From JBKHBT01 sp046542255 (GTDB taxonomy: Bacteria > UBP14 > UBA6098 > JBKHBT01), in contig JBKHBT010000023.1 in the NCBI GenBank assembly GCA_046542255.1, positions 1 through 39,202 of the forward strand: a DNA stretch of 39,202 bases. Reading direction: 5' to 3'. Below the pieces are notes generated by a model that saw nothing but the letters and a program-made list of their open reading frames with translations, made no database searches and was not told where the DNA came from. Within the stretch, counting starts at the first letter, position 1, and the number at the start of each line of letters is the position of its first letter. Below are positions 9,601 through 16,259 of the stretch, in pieces. A program made the translations under genes and the position numbers.

Positions 9601-11795
9601 AAAGTCCCCATCATGGTAGTATGTTCATAGCCGGCTCGAATTTCGATTTCGCTTCCGCCGGAATAACTTGCCGAAGTTCTGCGATCTCCCATGATATAGA
9701 GATCTGCCATTGACGGCAATGAAGTAAGCTCAATATCGAACATTTCGGGAGCTTCTGTGGTATCATAGATAGCCGTGATTGTAGTATCTGAAAACACTCG
9801 TATTGTGCGATTTCGTGCAAAAACACTGTCATCCCAGTTTGCGAAATGCCAGATGTAAATTCCATCATCATATTCCTCATCGCAGCTAATATCGACATAA
9901 TCGCCGATTGCGACTCTCCTTGTTTCGCTGGCAATGGAGTCGATATAGGCCAGAGGGCCATCTATGTGTTCTGTTTGCAGAGTTATTGTAGCCGAATCGC
10001 CAGATGTTGCATAAATCGCCATAAAACTCGTGTCCGAGAGCACCAAGATTTCGCGCATTATATCTTCTGAACCATCTGCCCATCTATCAAAAATGAGTTC
10101 TGTGGTTCCCATTAGTATAGTTTCAGGACAAGCGATCTCGACTATTGCGCCATGCGAGACATCTTTTTCACTTATCGTATCACCATCGATAATTGTAGGA
10201 AATCCTGGTGGAAATGTGGAAAGAGAAATTGTATATTCACCGATTTCGAATATATCGAAAACGCAGGTATCCACTCCCCAATACCCACTATCGTTTGCGG
10301 CGACAACTCGAAGCGTGCAGGCATCGCATTCAAACTCTGGGGCCGTCCAGGTATATTGTGAATCGGCATCGAAGTAGATAGTGTCGGCATTGTCGCAGTA
10401 GGAGAAGTATAGGGAGCATGGATTAGCGATAATTTCGCCGTCTATTTGCCATTTGAAGGTGTGGGTGTTTGTGATTTCGATGGAGTCGGGGCAGGTTGTT
10501 AAGTTTATATCAGCATAATGTGGCATTGGTATAGCGATTGTAAACGTATCCTCTATAAAATCATGCATTCCAATACAGTCATTATAATCTATACGTATTC
10601 TGTAATCTTGAGTTGTGCCCCATGTAACTGGATTGGCGTAAATGCTCCATTCTGAATATAAACTCCCACCGGAACCGCTAAGATCTCCTAGGTATTCGAT
10701 TGAGTCTCCCGAATCCAGAATCATGCCTTCGGGCAAAATGATTCTCGCCGAGACACTGCAGGCATTTTCAATGCCGCCATTTGTTATAATAGCTTCTATA
10801 CCGAAAGGATTAGGCGAGACATCATTATCTTCGTCTAAAATCAAATCTGGTGGGATATGGGATAAATATAAAAACAATTCTGATAGTTCGCCGATTCCAT
10901 ATGATGTGGCAAAGCTTATGGTATCCCCCGCGCAAACTGTTCTTTGATACCATTTTAGCATACATGCTGAATCACCGAAAGGGTCCCCGGTTACTGTCAA
11001 CCATTCCGAATCATCCCAACCAAGGCCACTAGAAGCTGGCCATGAACCATACCAAAAAACATCCGGGACAACTGTCTCAAAGCCACCAATAATACCAAGC
11101 GCTTCCAAAGCACCTGGCGATGGTGGATAACCTCCTTCATATGCTCGCCAGAAATAAGGAATATCAGGTTCAAAGAAAATCTCGCTAATTCCGGTATAGC
11201 CATAGGAAGTTGCAATCTCAGCGGCATCGTCAGAATCCAGCATAGTATCGAAATATTTCATGAAACCGACATTATGGCAAGAACCATCTACCGGCCAGAA
11301 ACTGACTTTAAGATGAGCCTGCTGATTACCTCCATAACTTGCAATCGACAATTCTTCCCTTATGAAAACACCATAATAATTATACCACTCCAGTATAAAC
11401 ATACTATCAGAAGCAAAGTAAAAAGTATCGCTATCGAAGTTATTAGCAGGATTATCATCAATTTTGAAAAGAATCCAATCGGTGCCAGTAGGACCTGGCC
11501 AACTATATGTAAGCTCCGTAAAGTCTCGAGTCCCAGTAGGATCTGCGCCTATTTCGAAATTGCCTGAAACTGTATCGATTACAATATTTAAATAGTCATT
11601 CTCTAAAACAATTTCCATAGCTCTTAGCAGAGATGCTTCTTCAGGGCTATCAAATAAATTATGCTTCCATACCCTGTAATCTTCTATATTTACAGGAATA
11701 GAGCCTAAATCAATAACTTCCGAATCATGTGGTGAGGAAAGCGCTGAAAAAATCAAAACCCAAATCACAAAAAAAATCACTATATTCCTGATCAT
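6630..11795 (-). CDS. Giant exported protein: VWA domain, seven InlB-type repeats, C-terminal dockerin-like EF-hand pair
   Basis: The 1721-residue protein has a signal peptide (residues 1-20). Five ~65-residue divergent InlB B-like repeats with the pattern F-x-x-W-x-D-G then R-x-I then DTSxxAxY lie before a von Willebrand A domain. Two more lie after it. The VWA domain opens VVFVIDTTGSMGSYID near residue 943; D-T-T-G-S is a MIDAS metal site. Near the C-terminus comes a carboxypeptidase-regulatory-like segment. The last 64 residues hold two 12-residue calcium loops, DLDCNGDIITRE and DVDCDTTINTLD, the second followed by LKNIQRIRG as in type I dockerins. No T9SS tail is present, unlike its neighbours. 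It is the first gene of the operon; the ATG at 11795 follows AAAAGGGA. Confidence 0.85.
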   Translation of the reverse strand: MIRNIVIFFVIWVLIFSALSSPHDSEVIDLGSIPVNIEDYRVWKHNLFDSPEEASLLRAMEIVLENDYLNIVIDTVSGNFEIGADPTGTRDFTELTYSWPGPTGTDWILFKIDDNPANNFDSDTFYFASDSMFILEWYNYYGVFIREELSIASYGGNQQAHLKVSFWPVDGSCHNVGFMKYFDTMLDSDDAAEIATSYGYTGISEIFFEPDIPYFWRAYEGGYPPSPGALEALGIIGGFETVVPDVFWYGSWPASSGLGWDDSEWLTVTGDPFGDSACMLKWYQRTVCAGDTISFATSYGIGELSELFLYLSHIPPDLILDEDNDVSPNPFGIEAIITNGGIENACSVSARIILPEGMILDSGDSIEYLGDLSGSGGSLYSEWSIYANPVTWGTTQDYRIRIDYNDCIGMHDFIEDTFTIAIPMPHYADINLTTCPDSIEITNTHTFKWQIDGEIIANPCSLYFSYCDNADTIYFDADSQYTWTAPEFECDACTLRVVAANDSGYWGVDTCVFDIFEIGEYTISLSTFPPGFPTIIDGDTISEKDVSHGAIVEIACPETILMGTTELIFDRWADGSEDIMREILVLSDTSFMAIYATSGDSATITLQTEHIDGPLAYIDSIASETRRVAIGDYVDISCDEEYDDGIYIWHFANWDDSVFARNRTIRVFSDTTITAIYDTTEAPEMFDIELTSLPSMADLYIMGDRRTSASYSGGSEIEIRAGYEHTTMMGTFYFYRWSDGNYDSLRTIELTYDTSLIAYYFPEEDTIDINLATEPVGGNTYINRDTLFFKSVFRGASVEIDCDSSFIFDDNRYVFDHWSDGREERNRTITAYYDTSLVAIYEMHDIEYFWLYLYTDPSGGTTYIDSSELDSMRFVSGSVVEISCDSIISIDGDYYYFYRWTDGSYDRTRNVVVLSDTSFMAEYISMDDPCAHTFDIRLTANDVDVVFVIDTTGSMGSYIDQVLYNLSSFAADINDAGYGYRFGLVTYGDGYRVWDADPTEEGNQMTESLPVIQAKISATGATGGNDGPETSLDAINAAINEYEWRIDAEHFLINVTNAEFCSEDYPAPVSGCCCNDSTSVNVPEVLNASMVSGVRIYNQYPEYIEDTYTDIFDSLSIVSDGGFNDSGPEGLAALLDDITSDMGEFLIINFEFTNEYFDTIGLYAELISDTCLVLTSPREVTIDEIPPYATRTVSWNIVDSLCEAYDSSFTIYYETTTGCADSVDLELIKYNIDLLSEPDGSNFIINHYPRASAELRESTLVSFSCDYSFYDGTDLYIFEQWSDSIIETSREILLLQDTSFTAEYVFNPGLMITNCPDFIALEDSFTFLWSISDAAISETCTLWIDYCGIVEEYSITSDTEFTWMAPDEPCSLAIFSIKAIDSLGTVYYDTCRFQIVEPVLLSLFTEPDGGHTYINSVLLDTMHCMPFDTVQISCSDTFTTGGQLYDFMMWEDGVEELIRSIVIFRDTSFTAIYELNTGIEFTNCPDSLMVNEDYDFAWTIDDEVASGPCSLYFDFCDGFESFYLPDSSFFTWIAPDISCESCTLSIVSLGSYIWRDTCIFPIKERHDIASVKMICDSSAYEGAEIRFYDITSGDWPGDYLTSTFTDTAGLFDFPSMVIGNDYQIYACIDNANFYPNPIIIDNYDGSAIETEIFIIPFGDLDCNGDIITREIKEVQTWRIEPHTNIDSMKADVDCDTTINTLDLKNIQRIRGDSYNYNNCPE
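6633..6824 (-). other. Dockerin-like module at the C-terminus of the 1721-residue protein
   Basis: This covers residues 1658-1721. Loop 1 has D1-x-D3-x-N5-G6-x-I8-x-x-x-E12. Loop 2 has D1-x-D3-x-D5-x-x-I8-N-x-x-D12-L, followed by a helix KNIQRIRG. Both loops carry full acidic ligand sets, so calcium binding is likely. Tandem loops of this type define type I dockerins, which dock onto cohesins. Confidence 0.7.
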
Positions 11796-11832
11796 CCCAT
11801 TGTCCCTTTTGCTAAAAAATTATTAACATAAA

Positions 11833-11861
11833 AATATATAACATAAGTGAATGCTTGTCAA
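11833..11861 (-). promoter_or_regulatory. Promoter of the dockerin/cohesin operon
   Basis: Read on the minus strand, TTGACA (11861-11856), a 17-bp spacer and TATATT (11838-11833) form a near-consensus housekeeping promoter. Transcription should start near 11826, about 30 nt before the ATG. A second TTGACA lies just upstream (around 11872-11877) without a matched -10 box. Confidence 0.75.
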
Positions 11862-12104
11862 ATATAGAATTTGTCAAATCGCATAAGGTGCTGAATTTTT
11901 TAGGATTTTAAAGAATTTTCGTAATTTATCTTCGGTGAAAGCCGTAGCTTCGATACACATTTTTCAAAAATTATTACTCAACCATAATGATTGCTGGCCG
12001 AGTTCTAAAACTGTTTCTTAAGAATTCATATTGCTGGTTTTGTGATGATTGCCAATCGGGTAAAGATATTGTATACTTTGCCCCATCATTTTTCAAAAAA
12101 TAAT
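11862..12104. other. Intergenic region without a recognisable gene
   Basis: This AT-rich gap lies between the radical SAM gene end (12105) and the promoter of the dockerin/cohesin operon. Both neighbours are on the minus strand. Short reading frames here are low-complexity shadows with no ribosome site. I see no repeat family member and no strong terminator hairpin. Confidence 0.5.
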
Positions 12105-13526
12105 CTAACTATCATTTCTCATCGAAAGAATATTCAAATATCCGAGATAGGATTTATTGCCGGATTTCCATTTCTTGACAATATGTTTGCCGAGAGCCTT
12201 TATAAATGGGGAAGACAATTGTGGGAATCGCACATGCTTGTAAATACTTTTCGCTGCAATGCCAGATGTCTTGAAAAACAGATTAATAGCATCATTGAAT
12301 GCATGAGTATAGCTATAGAAATCTTCGAAACAACCGAGCATGCCCTGCTGAAGTTCTTCTGGTGTGAGATTCTTTGGCTGGAATACAACATGCAATGCAT
12401 CATAGAAGTCCCATTTTTTATGTAGAAGCCTACCCTGCTTCACCATATCTCGATAGAATTTAGTACCGGGAAGAGGGGTCAAGATCATATATTGGACAGT
12501 CGAAAGCCTTGTGCTTTTTGTGAATTTCGATGTCTGCTCGAAAATCGTCTTATCATCAGAATCGCTACCCAGCATGAACATCCCGTGTACGCCTATTCCA
12601 TTACTCTGAAAGATATCAATGGCTTGCCTGATATCATCGACTGTCTGGTTTTTATGGATTTCCTCCAGCATCTTTTGATTGACCGACTCGAATCCGATAT
12701 AGACATTGAAACAGCCATTATCGCTCATTCTTTGTACCAATGTTTCGTCTTTGGCGACATCGGCACGAAGCTGACACGACCATTTTGTACGCAAATTTTT
12801 CTGTTCCATTTTGTCGAGAAGTTCATGAGTGCGCTTTTTGGAAGCTACGAAATGATCATCGACAAAAAACAACTTGCTTCTGGGATATGCCTCGACTTCC
12901 TCCATAACTCTATCTGCACTCATAGCACGATATCCTCGACCGAACATCTCGGTAACGCTGCAAAATGTGCAATCATAAGGACAGCCTCGCGAAGTCATAA
13001 CAGGCCGAATTCCTCTTCGATTCCATCCTTTGAGCAATGAAAAGTCTGGTATCGGTATCGAGTCCATTTTTTCAACGGGATTTCCTTCAACGATCTTGCC
13101 TTCTAATTCACCATCTAATAATGGTATGATACTGCTTTCTGCCTCGCCGACAAAAATCTGGTCGAAGTCATTCTCGACATCTTCGGGTATCATGCTAGCA
13201 TGGATACCGCCGACAATTGTTCTTGAAGGTAATCCTTTCTTCTGGCGGATTTTTTTATATTCACGAGCGATCGTTTTTCCGCGTTCTATTGTGGAAGTCA
13301 TACAACTAAGGCATAGAATATCGACATCTTCGATATCTTGTCCAACCAGTTTTCTTTTGAGTATATTTTCATTTAGAATTTCGACATCATAACCAGCTCT
13401 TTTTGCGAGTGTGCCGAGATATAGTGGCCCCAGCATCGGTATAGACATATATTGTGCAAATACATTTGAAAATGCGCCCATAGGCTCTACAAATGTAACT
13501 TTTGTTTGTGCTTTATCTTTCATCAT
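12105..13526 (-). CDS. Radical SAM protein with cobalamin-binding-like N-terminal domain
   Basis: The 473-residue protein has an N-terminal Rossmann-like domain (residues ~10-150) ending in TIVGGIHASMIPEDV, as in B12-dependent radical SAM enzymes. The canonical DxHxxG cobalamin-ligating histidine is not seen at the expected place (NENILKRKLVG), so B12 may bind base-on or not at all. The 4Fe-4S motif is complete: C182-PYD-C186-TF-C189 after MTSRG. The SAM barrel follows (FFVDDHF, LRADV, YIGFES). The substrate cannot be deduced; relatives include methyltransferases and methylthiotransferases. Two ATGs (13526, 13523) follow AAAGGAG, which lies inside the upstream gene; the 14-bp overlap indicates translational coupling with the LiaF-like membrane protein. 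Confidence 0.85.
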   Translation of the reverse strand: MMKDKAQTKVTFVEPMGAFSNVFAQYMSIPMLGPLYLGTLAKRAGYDVEILNENILKRKLVGQDIEDVDILCLSCMTSTIERGKTIAREYKKIRQKKGLPSRTIVGGIHASMIPEDVENDFDQIFVGEAESSIIPLLDGELEGKIVEGNPVEKMDSIPIPDFSLLKGWNRRGIRPVMTSRGCPYDCTFCSVTEMFGRGYRAMSADRVMEEVEAYPRSKLFFVDDHFVASKKRTHELLDKMEQKNLRTKWSCQLRADVAKDETLVQRMSDNGCFNVYIGFESVNQKMLEEIHKNQTVDDIRQAIDIFQSNGIGVHGMFMLGSDSDDKTIFEQTSKFTKSTRLSTVQYMILTPLPGTKFYRDMVKQGRLLHKKWDFYDALHVVFQPKNLTPEELQQGMLGCFEDFYSYTHAFNDAINLFFKTSGIAAKSIYKHVRFPQLSSPFIKALGKHIVKKWKSGNKSYLGYLNILSMRNDS

Positions 13527-14019
13527 TTATCTCCTTTTGGGAAACTCGTCCCAACAAATATTGTAATATTATTAGCGCGACACCAAAAACAACCAGTGAT
13601 ATCGGCCAAAGCTTTGCTGAAATTGCAAAGACTGAACTAAAAATCAGAAACAACCCTATAAAGAAAACTGCAAAAATCAAATACAATCGTCTAGGGCTAA
13701 AAATTCCGGTCATCAAAAAACTAAAACCTACAATACCGAGAAAAATTGGCCATAGATTCGCCAGAAGTTTCCAATTTGTAAAGTTCAAATAATAGAAAAA
13801 ACCGCCGAGTAATAAAATAAAACTCGCCAACCATATCATAGCATGATCATTACGTTGCTTCGTGAAAAATAGCAGGGAAAAACCAGTGCCCAAAATAAAC
13901 AGAAAAATCGGCCAATGAATGGAGATGCCGCTAATCACTCCAAGATTCTCCATCACTAATAATAAGCCCGTGATAATAAAGATGGTCGCCAAAAAATTTA
14001 GTGTCTGTCTTTGTTTCAT
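13513..14019 (-). CDS. LiaF/LiaI-like small membrane protein
   Basis: The 168-residue protein has about five to six hydrophobic segments. It contains repeated GLLLVMENLGVI and WPIFLFILGTGF patterns, typical of the LiaF/LiaI transmembrane region family (DUF5668-like), where W-P-I/L-G repeats mark paired helices. It lacks the soluble LiaF C-terminal domain. In Firmicutes such proteins take part in envelope-stress sensing; here the role is unknown. It is the first gene of a two-gene operon with the radical SAM enzyme at 12105. A possible promoter (TTGTTT, 17 bp, TATATT on the minus strand at 14062-14034) lies just upstream. Confidence 0.7.
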   Translation of the reverse strand: MKQRQTLNFLATIFIITGLLLVMENLGVISGISIHWPIFLFILGTGFSLLFFTKQRNDHAMIWLASFILLLGGFFYYLNFTNWKLLANLWPIFLGIVGFSFLMTGIFSPRRLYLIFAVFFIGLFLIFSSVFAISAKLWPISLVVFGVALIILQYLLGRVSQKEINDER

Positions 14020-14147
14020 TGTTCTCTATATCAAATATACAAAATAAGCAGTCATAAAACAAGGTATCTTTTTTTATTTTTTAATTTAGGGCAGAAATTT
14101 ATTATTGTGAACAAATAGATATCAAGTTCATTCCTTGTTGTATTAAG

Positions 14148-14175
14148 AATCTTCGGCTTCGATAAATCGAAGATT
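14148..14175. terminator. Inverted repeat downstream of the AmrS-like gene
   Basis: AATCTTCG (14148-14155) pairs with CGAAGATT (14168-14175) across a 12-nt loop; an alternative inner pairing CTTCGAT/ATCGAAG also exists. It lies about 75 bp beyond the stop at 14252 of the minus-strand radical SAM gene. There is no strong T-tract, so terminator function is uncertain. Confidence 0.35.
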
Positions 14176-14251
14176 TGTACTCGATGTTCCAAGCCTGACA
14201 AAATAGTTGATGAAAAGAATTTTACGGTTGTTTTGCTATGATATGAATTAG

Positions 14252-15400
14252 TTATTTCCAGATACCATGTTGCTCATGACCACAGAAATCACATTTGCCA
14301 TCTGTGATCTTTTTTTCCAGTATCATATATCCACGTCGTTTTATAATCGTTTTACCGCAACTTGGGCATATCGTATTCTCGCCGCCCGCCCCATGCATGT
14401 TGCCAATATATACATATTCGAGGCCGGTCTCTTTTGCGATTTCATATGCCTGGTTCAATTTCGATGCGGGAGTAGGCGGCCTATCTTTTAGCTTGTAATT
14501 GGGATGGAAACGTGAGAAATGCAATGGCGTATCTGCGCCGAGAGAATCATGGACAAATTCGCAAAGCACTCGGATTTCTTCTGGTGAATCATTGGCACCT
14601 GGCACGATAAGGTTGGTTACCTCGACCATTACGCCCTCTTCATCCATTATCTTTAAGGTTCTTTTGACCGGTTCTAATTGCGCCCTTGTATATTCCGAAT
14701 AGAAATCCTGACTAAAACCTTTCAAATCGACATTTGCCGCATCGATGTATTTGCAAAGCTCACGAAGTGGCTCTTCATTGATATATCCGCAGGTTACCAT
14801 GATATTTTTGATGCCATTGTCATGAGCAATTTTGGCAGCATCGTACATATATTCATAGAAAATGGTCGGCTCGGAATAGGTATAGGCAATGCTCTGTGAA
14901 TTTGTTTCGATCGCCTTTTGTACTAATGATTCAGGAGAAAGGTCTGCATGTCTCGATTCTTCTGGAAGAGCTTGTGAAAGAGTCCAATTTTGGCAAAACA
15001 AGCAACCAAGATTACATCCGACTGTAGCGACCGATAATGCCCTCGATCCGGGCATCAGATGAAAAATCGGCTTCTTTTCGATAGGGTCGATATTCAATGA
15101 TGCAATTTTACCATATACGAGAGAAACCAATTTGCCATCGACATTTGCACGCACGCCGCAAATCCCACGCCTGCCTTCATCTATAATACAATTCCATGGG
15201 CAAAGATGGCATTGTACTTGATTTTCGTCGAGTTTTTCATACCACATCGCCTCGTGCATAGATAGATTCCATTTCTGAATCTTGCTAATCGTCGCATCTG
15301 CAACTTCGCCAAGCTTGTCGATTATACTGGCATCCAAAACAGTGAGCAGCATAATAAGGATTGCGAGCACAAAAATTTCATATGTTTTTTTTCTGTTCAT
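14252..15400 (-). CDS. amrS: AmmeMemoRadiSam-type radical SAM enzyme with N-terminal membrane segment
   Basis: The 382-residue protein has a Cys-rich N-terminal motif (C64-HL-C67, C71, C81 in GRRGICGVRAN). The 4Fe-4S motif C129-NLG-C133-LF-C136-QNW follows ATVG. Then come YTYSEPTIFYEYMYD, NVDLKGF and LHFSRFHPNYKL, all hallmarks of the AmrS family. A C-terminal zinc ribbon (CPSCG near 345, CDFCGH near 373) completes it. The family is linked to AMMECR1 and Memo proteins, neither of which is in this window. The first ~48 residues are extra: a hydrophobic helix (residues 8-23) suggests membrane anchoring. Typical family members begin near M49 (MHEAMWYEKL). The ATG at 15400 has no Shine-Dalgarno site, and the promoter predicts a leaderless mRNA. 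Confidence 0.88.
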   Translation of the reverse strand: MNRKKTYEIFVLAILIMLLTVLDASIIDKLGEVADATISKIQKWNLSMHEAMWYEKLDENQVQCHLCPWNCIIDEGRRGICGVRANVDGKLVSLVYGKIASLNIDPIEKKPIFHLMPGSRALSVATVGCNLGCLFCQNWTLSQALPEESRHADLSPESLVQKAIETNSQSIAYTYSEPTIFYEYMYDAAKIAHDNGIKNIMVTCGYINEEPLRELCKYIDAANVDLKGFSQDFYSEYTRAQLEPVKRTLKIMDEEGVMVEVTNLIVPGANDSPEEIRVLCEFVHDSLGADTPLHFSRFHPNYKLKDRPPTPASKLNQAYEIAKETGLEYVYIGNMHGAGGENTICPSCGKTIIKRRGYMILEKKITDGKCDFCGHEQHGIWK

Positions 15401-15406
15401 ACTATA

Positions 15407-15435
15407 AAATTACGAAACAGTAAATAATAAGTCAA
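15407..15435 (-). promoter_or_regulatory. Promoter of the AmrS-like gene, predicts leaderless mRNA
   Basis: On the minus strand, TTGACT (15435-15430), a 17-bp spacer and TAATTT (15412-15407) are followed by only six bases before the ATG at 15400. The start of transcription should fall at or within a base or two of the start codon. If translation begins at M49 instead, the leader would be ~145 nt. Confidence 0.5.
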
Positions 15436-15476
15436 GTATAGCTTTGATACTAAGAAGTAAAATAATTTTGATTATC

Positions 15477-15525
15477 TTGACAGATATCCAAATTTGTTTT
15501 ATAATATAACTATCAAATAAGGAGG
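15477..15525 (+). promoter_or_regulatory. Consensus promoter and ribosome site of the 150-residue exported protein
   Basis: TTGACA (15477-15482), exactly 17 bp, TATAAT (15500-15505): a perfect sigma70-type consensus. GGAGG (15521-15525) precedes the ATG at 15532. The strength suggests abundant constitutive expression. It diverges from the AmrS-like gene promoter. Confidence 0.85.
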
Positions 15526-15531
15526 AGTTTT

Positions 15532-15984
15532 ATGAAAAAAGTCTTAATTTTTGTGTTTTTATTTTCAGCAATTTTGGCCTTGAATGCCGAAAGCTGTTAT
15601 GACCAGATTAATCCTGGAATGGCACAAGAGGAGCTTATGGAAATTGCCAAAAATAATGGCGAGATCCATCAACTCGACTTGTTCCAATGGTTGGATTGGA
15701 ATATCATAATCGGTTTCAAAAATGATACCATGATTTACAATTCTATGGCCAAATTTTCGCTGCAGGATTCGGTTCCCGATGGCGGCGATGAGCTATTCAA
15801 GCATCAGGTCGATCCGGAAACCAATGAACCCGTGAAATTGACTTATGATAAAGTCATCGAGATATTTGGTTCTGAAGGCGAGAAGTTAGAAGTCCAAAAG
15901 GCATATATTCTGATAACCGATGATGGAGATAAGATATTTATCGAGACAAAAGATGGTAAGGTCAAAGGTAAGACCAGGCTTTGA
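15532..15984 (+). CDS. Small exported protein, SmpA/BamE-like N-terminus
   Basis: The 150-residue protein has a clear signal peptide (residues 1-18, cleavage near LNAES). INPGMAQEELMEIAKNNG at residues 26-43 resembles the start of SmpA/OmlA/BamE-type domains (I-x-x-G-M-x-x-x-x-V), but no lipobox is present and the remainder does not clearly fit. The C-terminal 30 residues alternate strands and charged turns (ILITDDGDKIFIETKDGKV). Predicted periplasmic. It has the strongest promoter and ribosome site in the window and stands alone. The function is unknown. Confidence 0.7.
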   Translation: MKKVLIFVFLFSAILALNAESCYDQINPGMAQEELMEIAKNNGEIHQLDLFQWLDWNIIIGFKNDTMIYNSMAKFSLQDSVPDGGDELFKHQVDPETNEPVKLTYDKVIEIFGSEGEKLEVQKAYILITDDGDKIFIETKDGKVKGKTRL

Positions 15985-16023
15985 TACCTCGATTCTGTTT
16001 GATAACTTGTGGAAACAGAGCTT

Positions 16024-16139
16024 CCAGACAATGCGCTGTTCCGCATTGTCATACTTTTCAGGCTAAAACATCAGTAAAGCCTTTTGGGTATATATATTAA
16101 ATATTATATATATTTTGTATATATATGGCTTTAAAAGAG
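16024..16139 (+). repeat. Intergenic structured repeat, copy 1
   Basis: A ~115-bp element present five times in this window (20551-20664, 25344-25454, 31075-31188, 38868-38975). Part 1 is a hairpin, GACAATGCG-CTGTTC-CGCATTGTC (16027-16050). The core GGCTAAAACATCAGTAAAGCC follows (21 bases; first four pair with last four). The AAAGCC of that core can instead pair with the terminal GGCTTT (16127-16132) across an AT-rich, self-complementary loop. It ends at AAAAGAG. This copy is nearly identical to the one at 31075 and lies between convergent genes. Confidence 0.85.
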
Positions 16140-16259
16140 GAAATCAAACATTGCGAAGCGGAGCTTATCAACGATGCCGAAAGTACAAGATTGTTTATTT
16201 TACATAATTTTTAACACTGAATTTGAGCTTCATATATTGGCTAATATGCAATATTCGAA

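Noticed and set aside
12042..13392. Plus-strand frames of 120-182 codons opposite the radical SAM gene
   Set aside because: Antisense shadows of a gene with an intact catalytic motif; the composition is His/Cys-rich nonsense.
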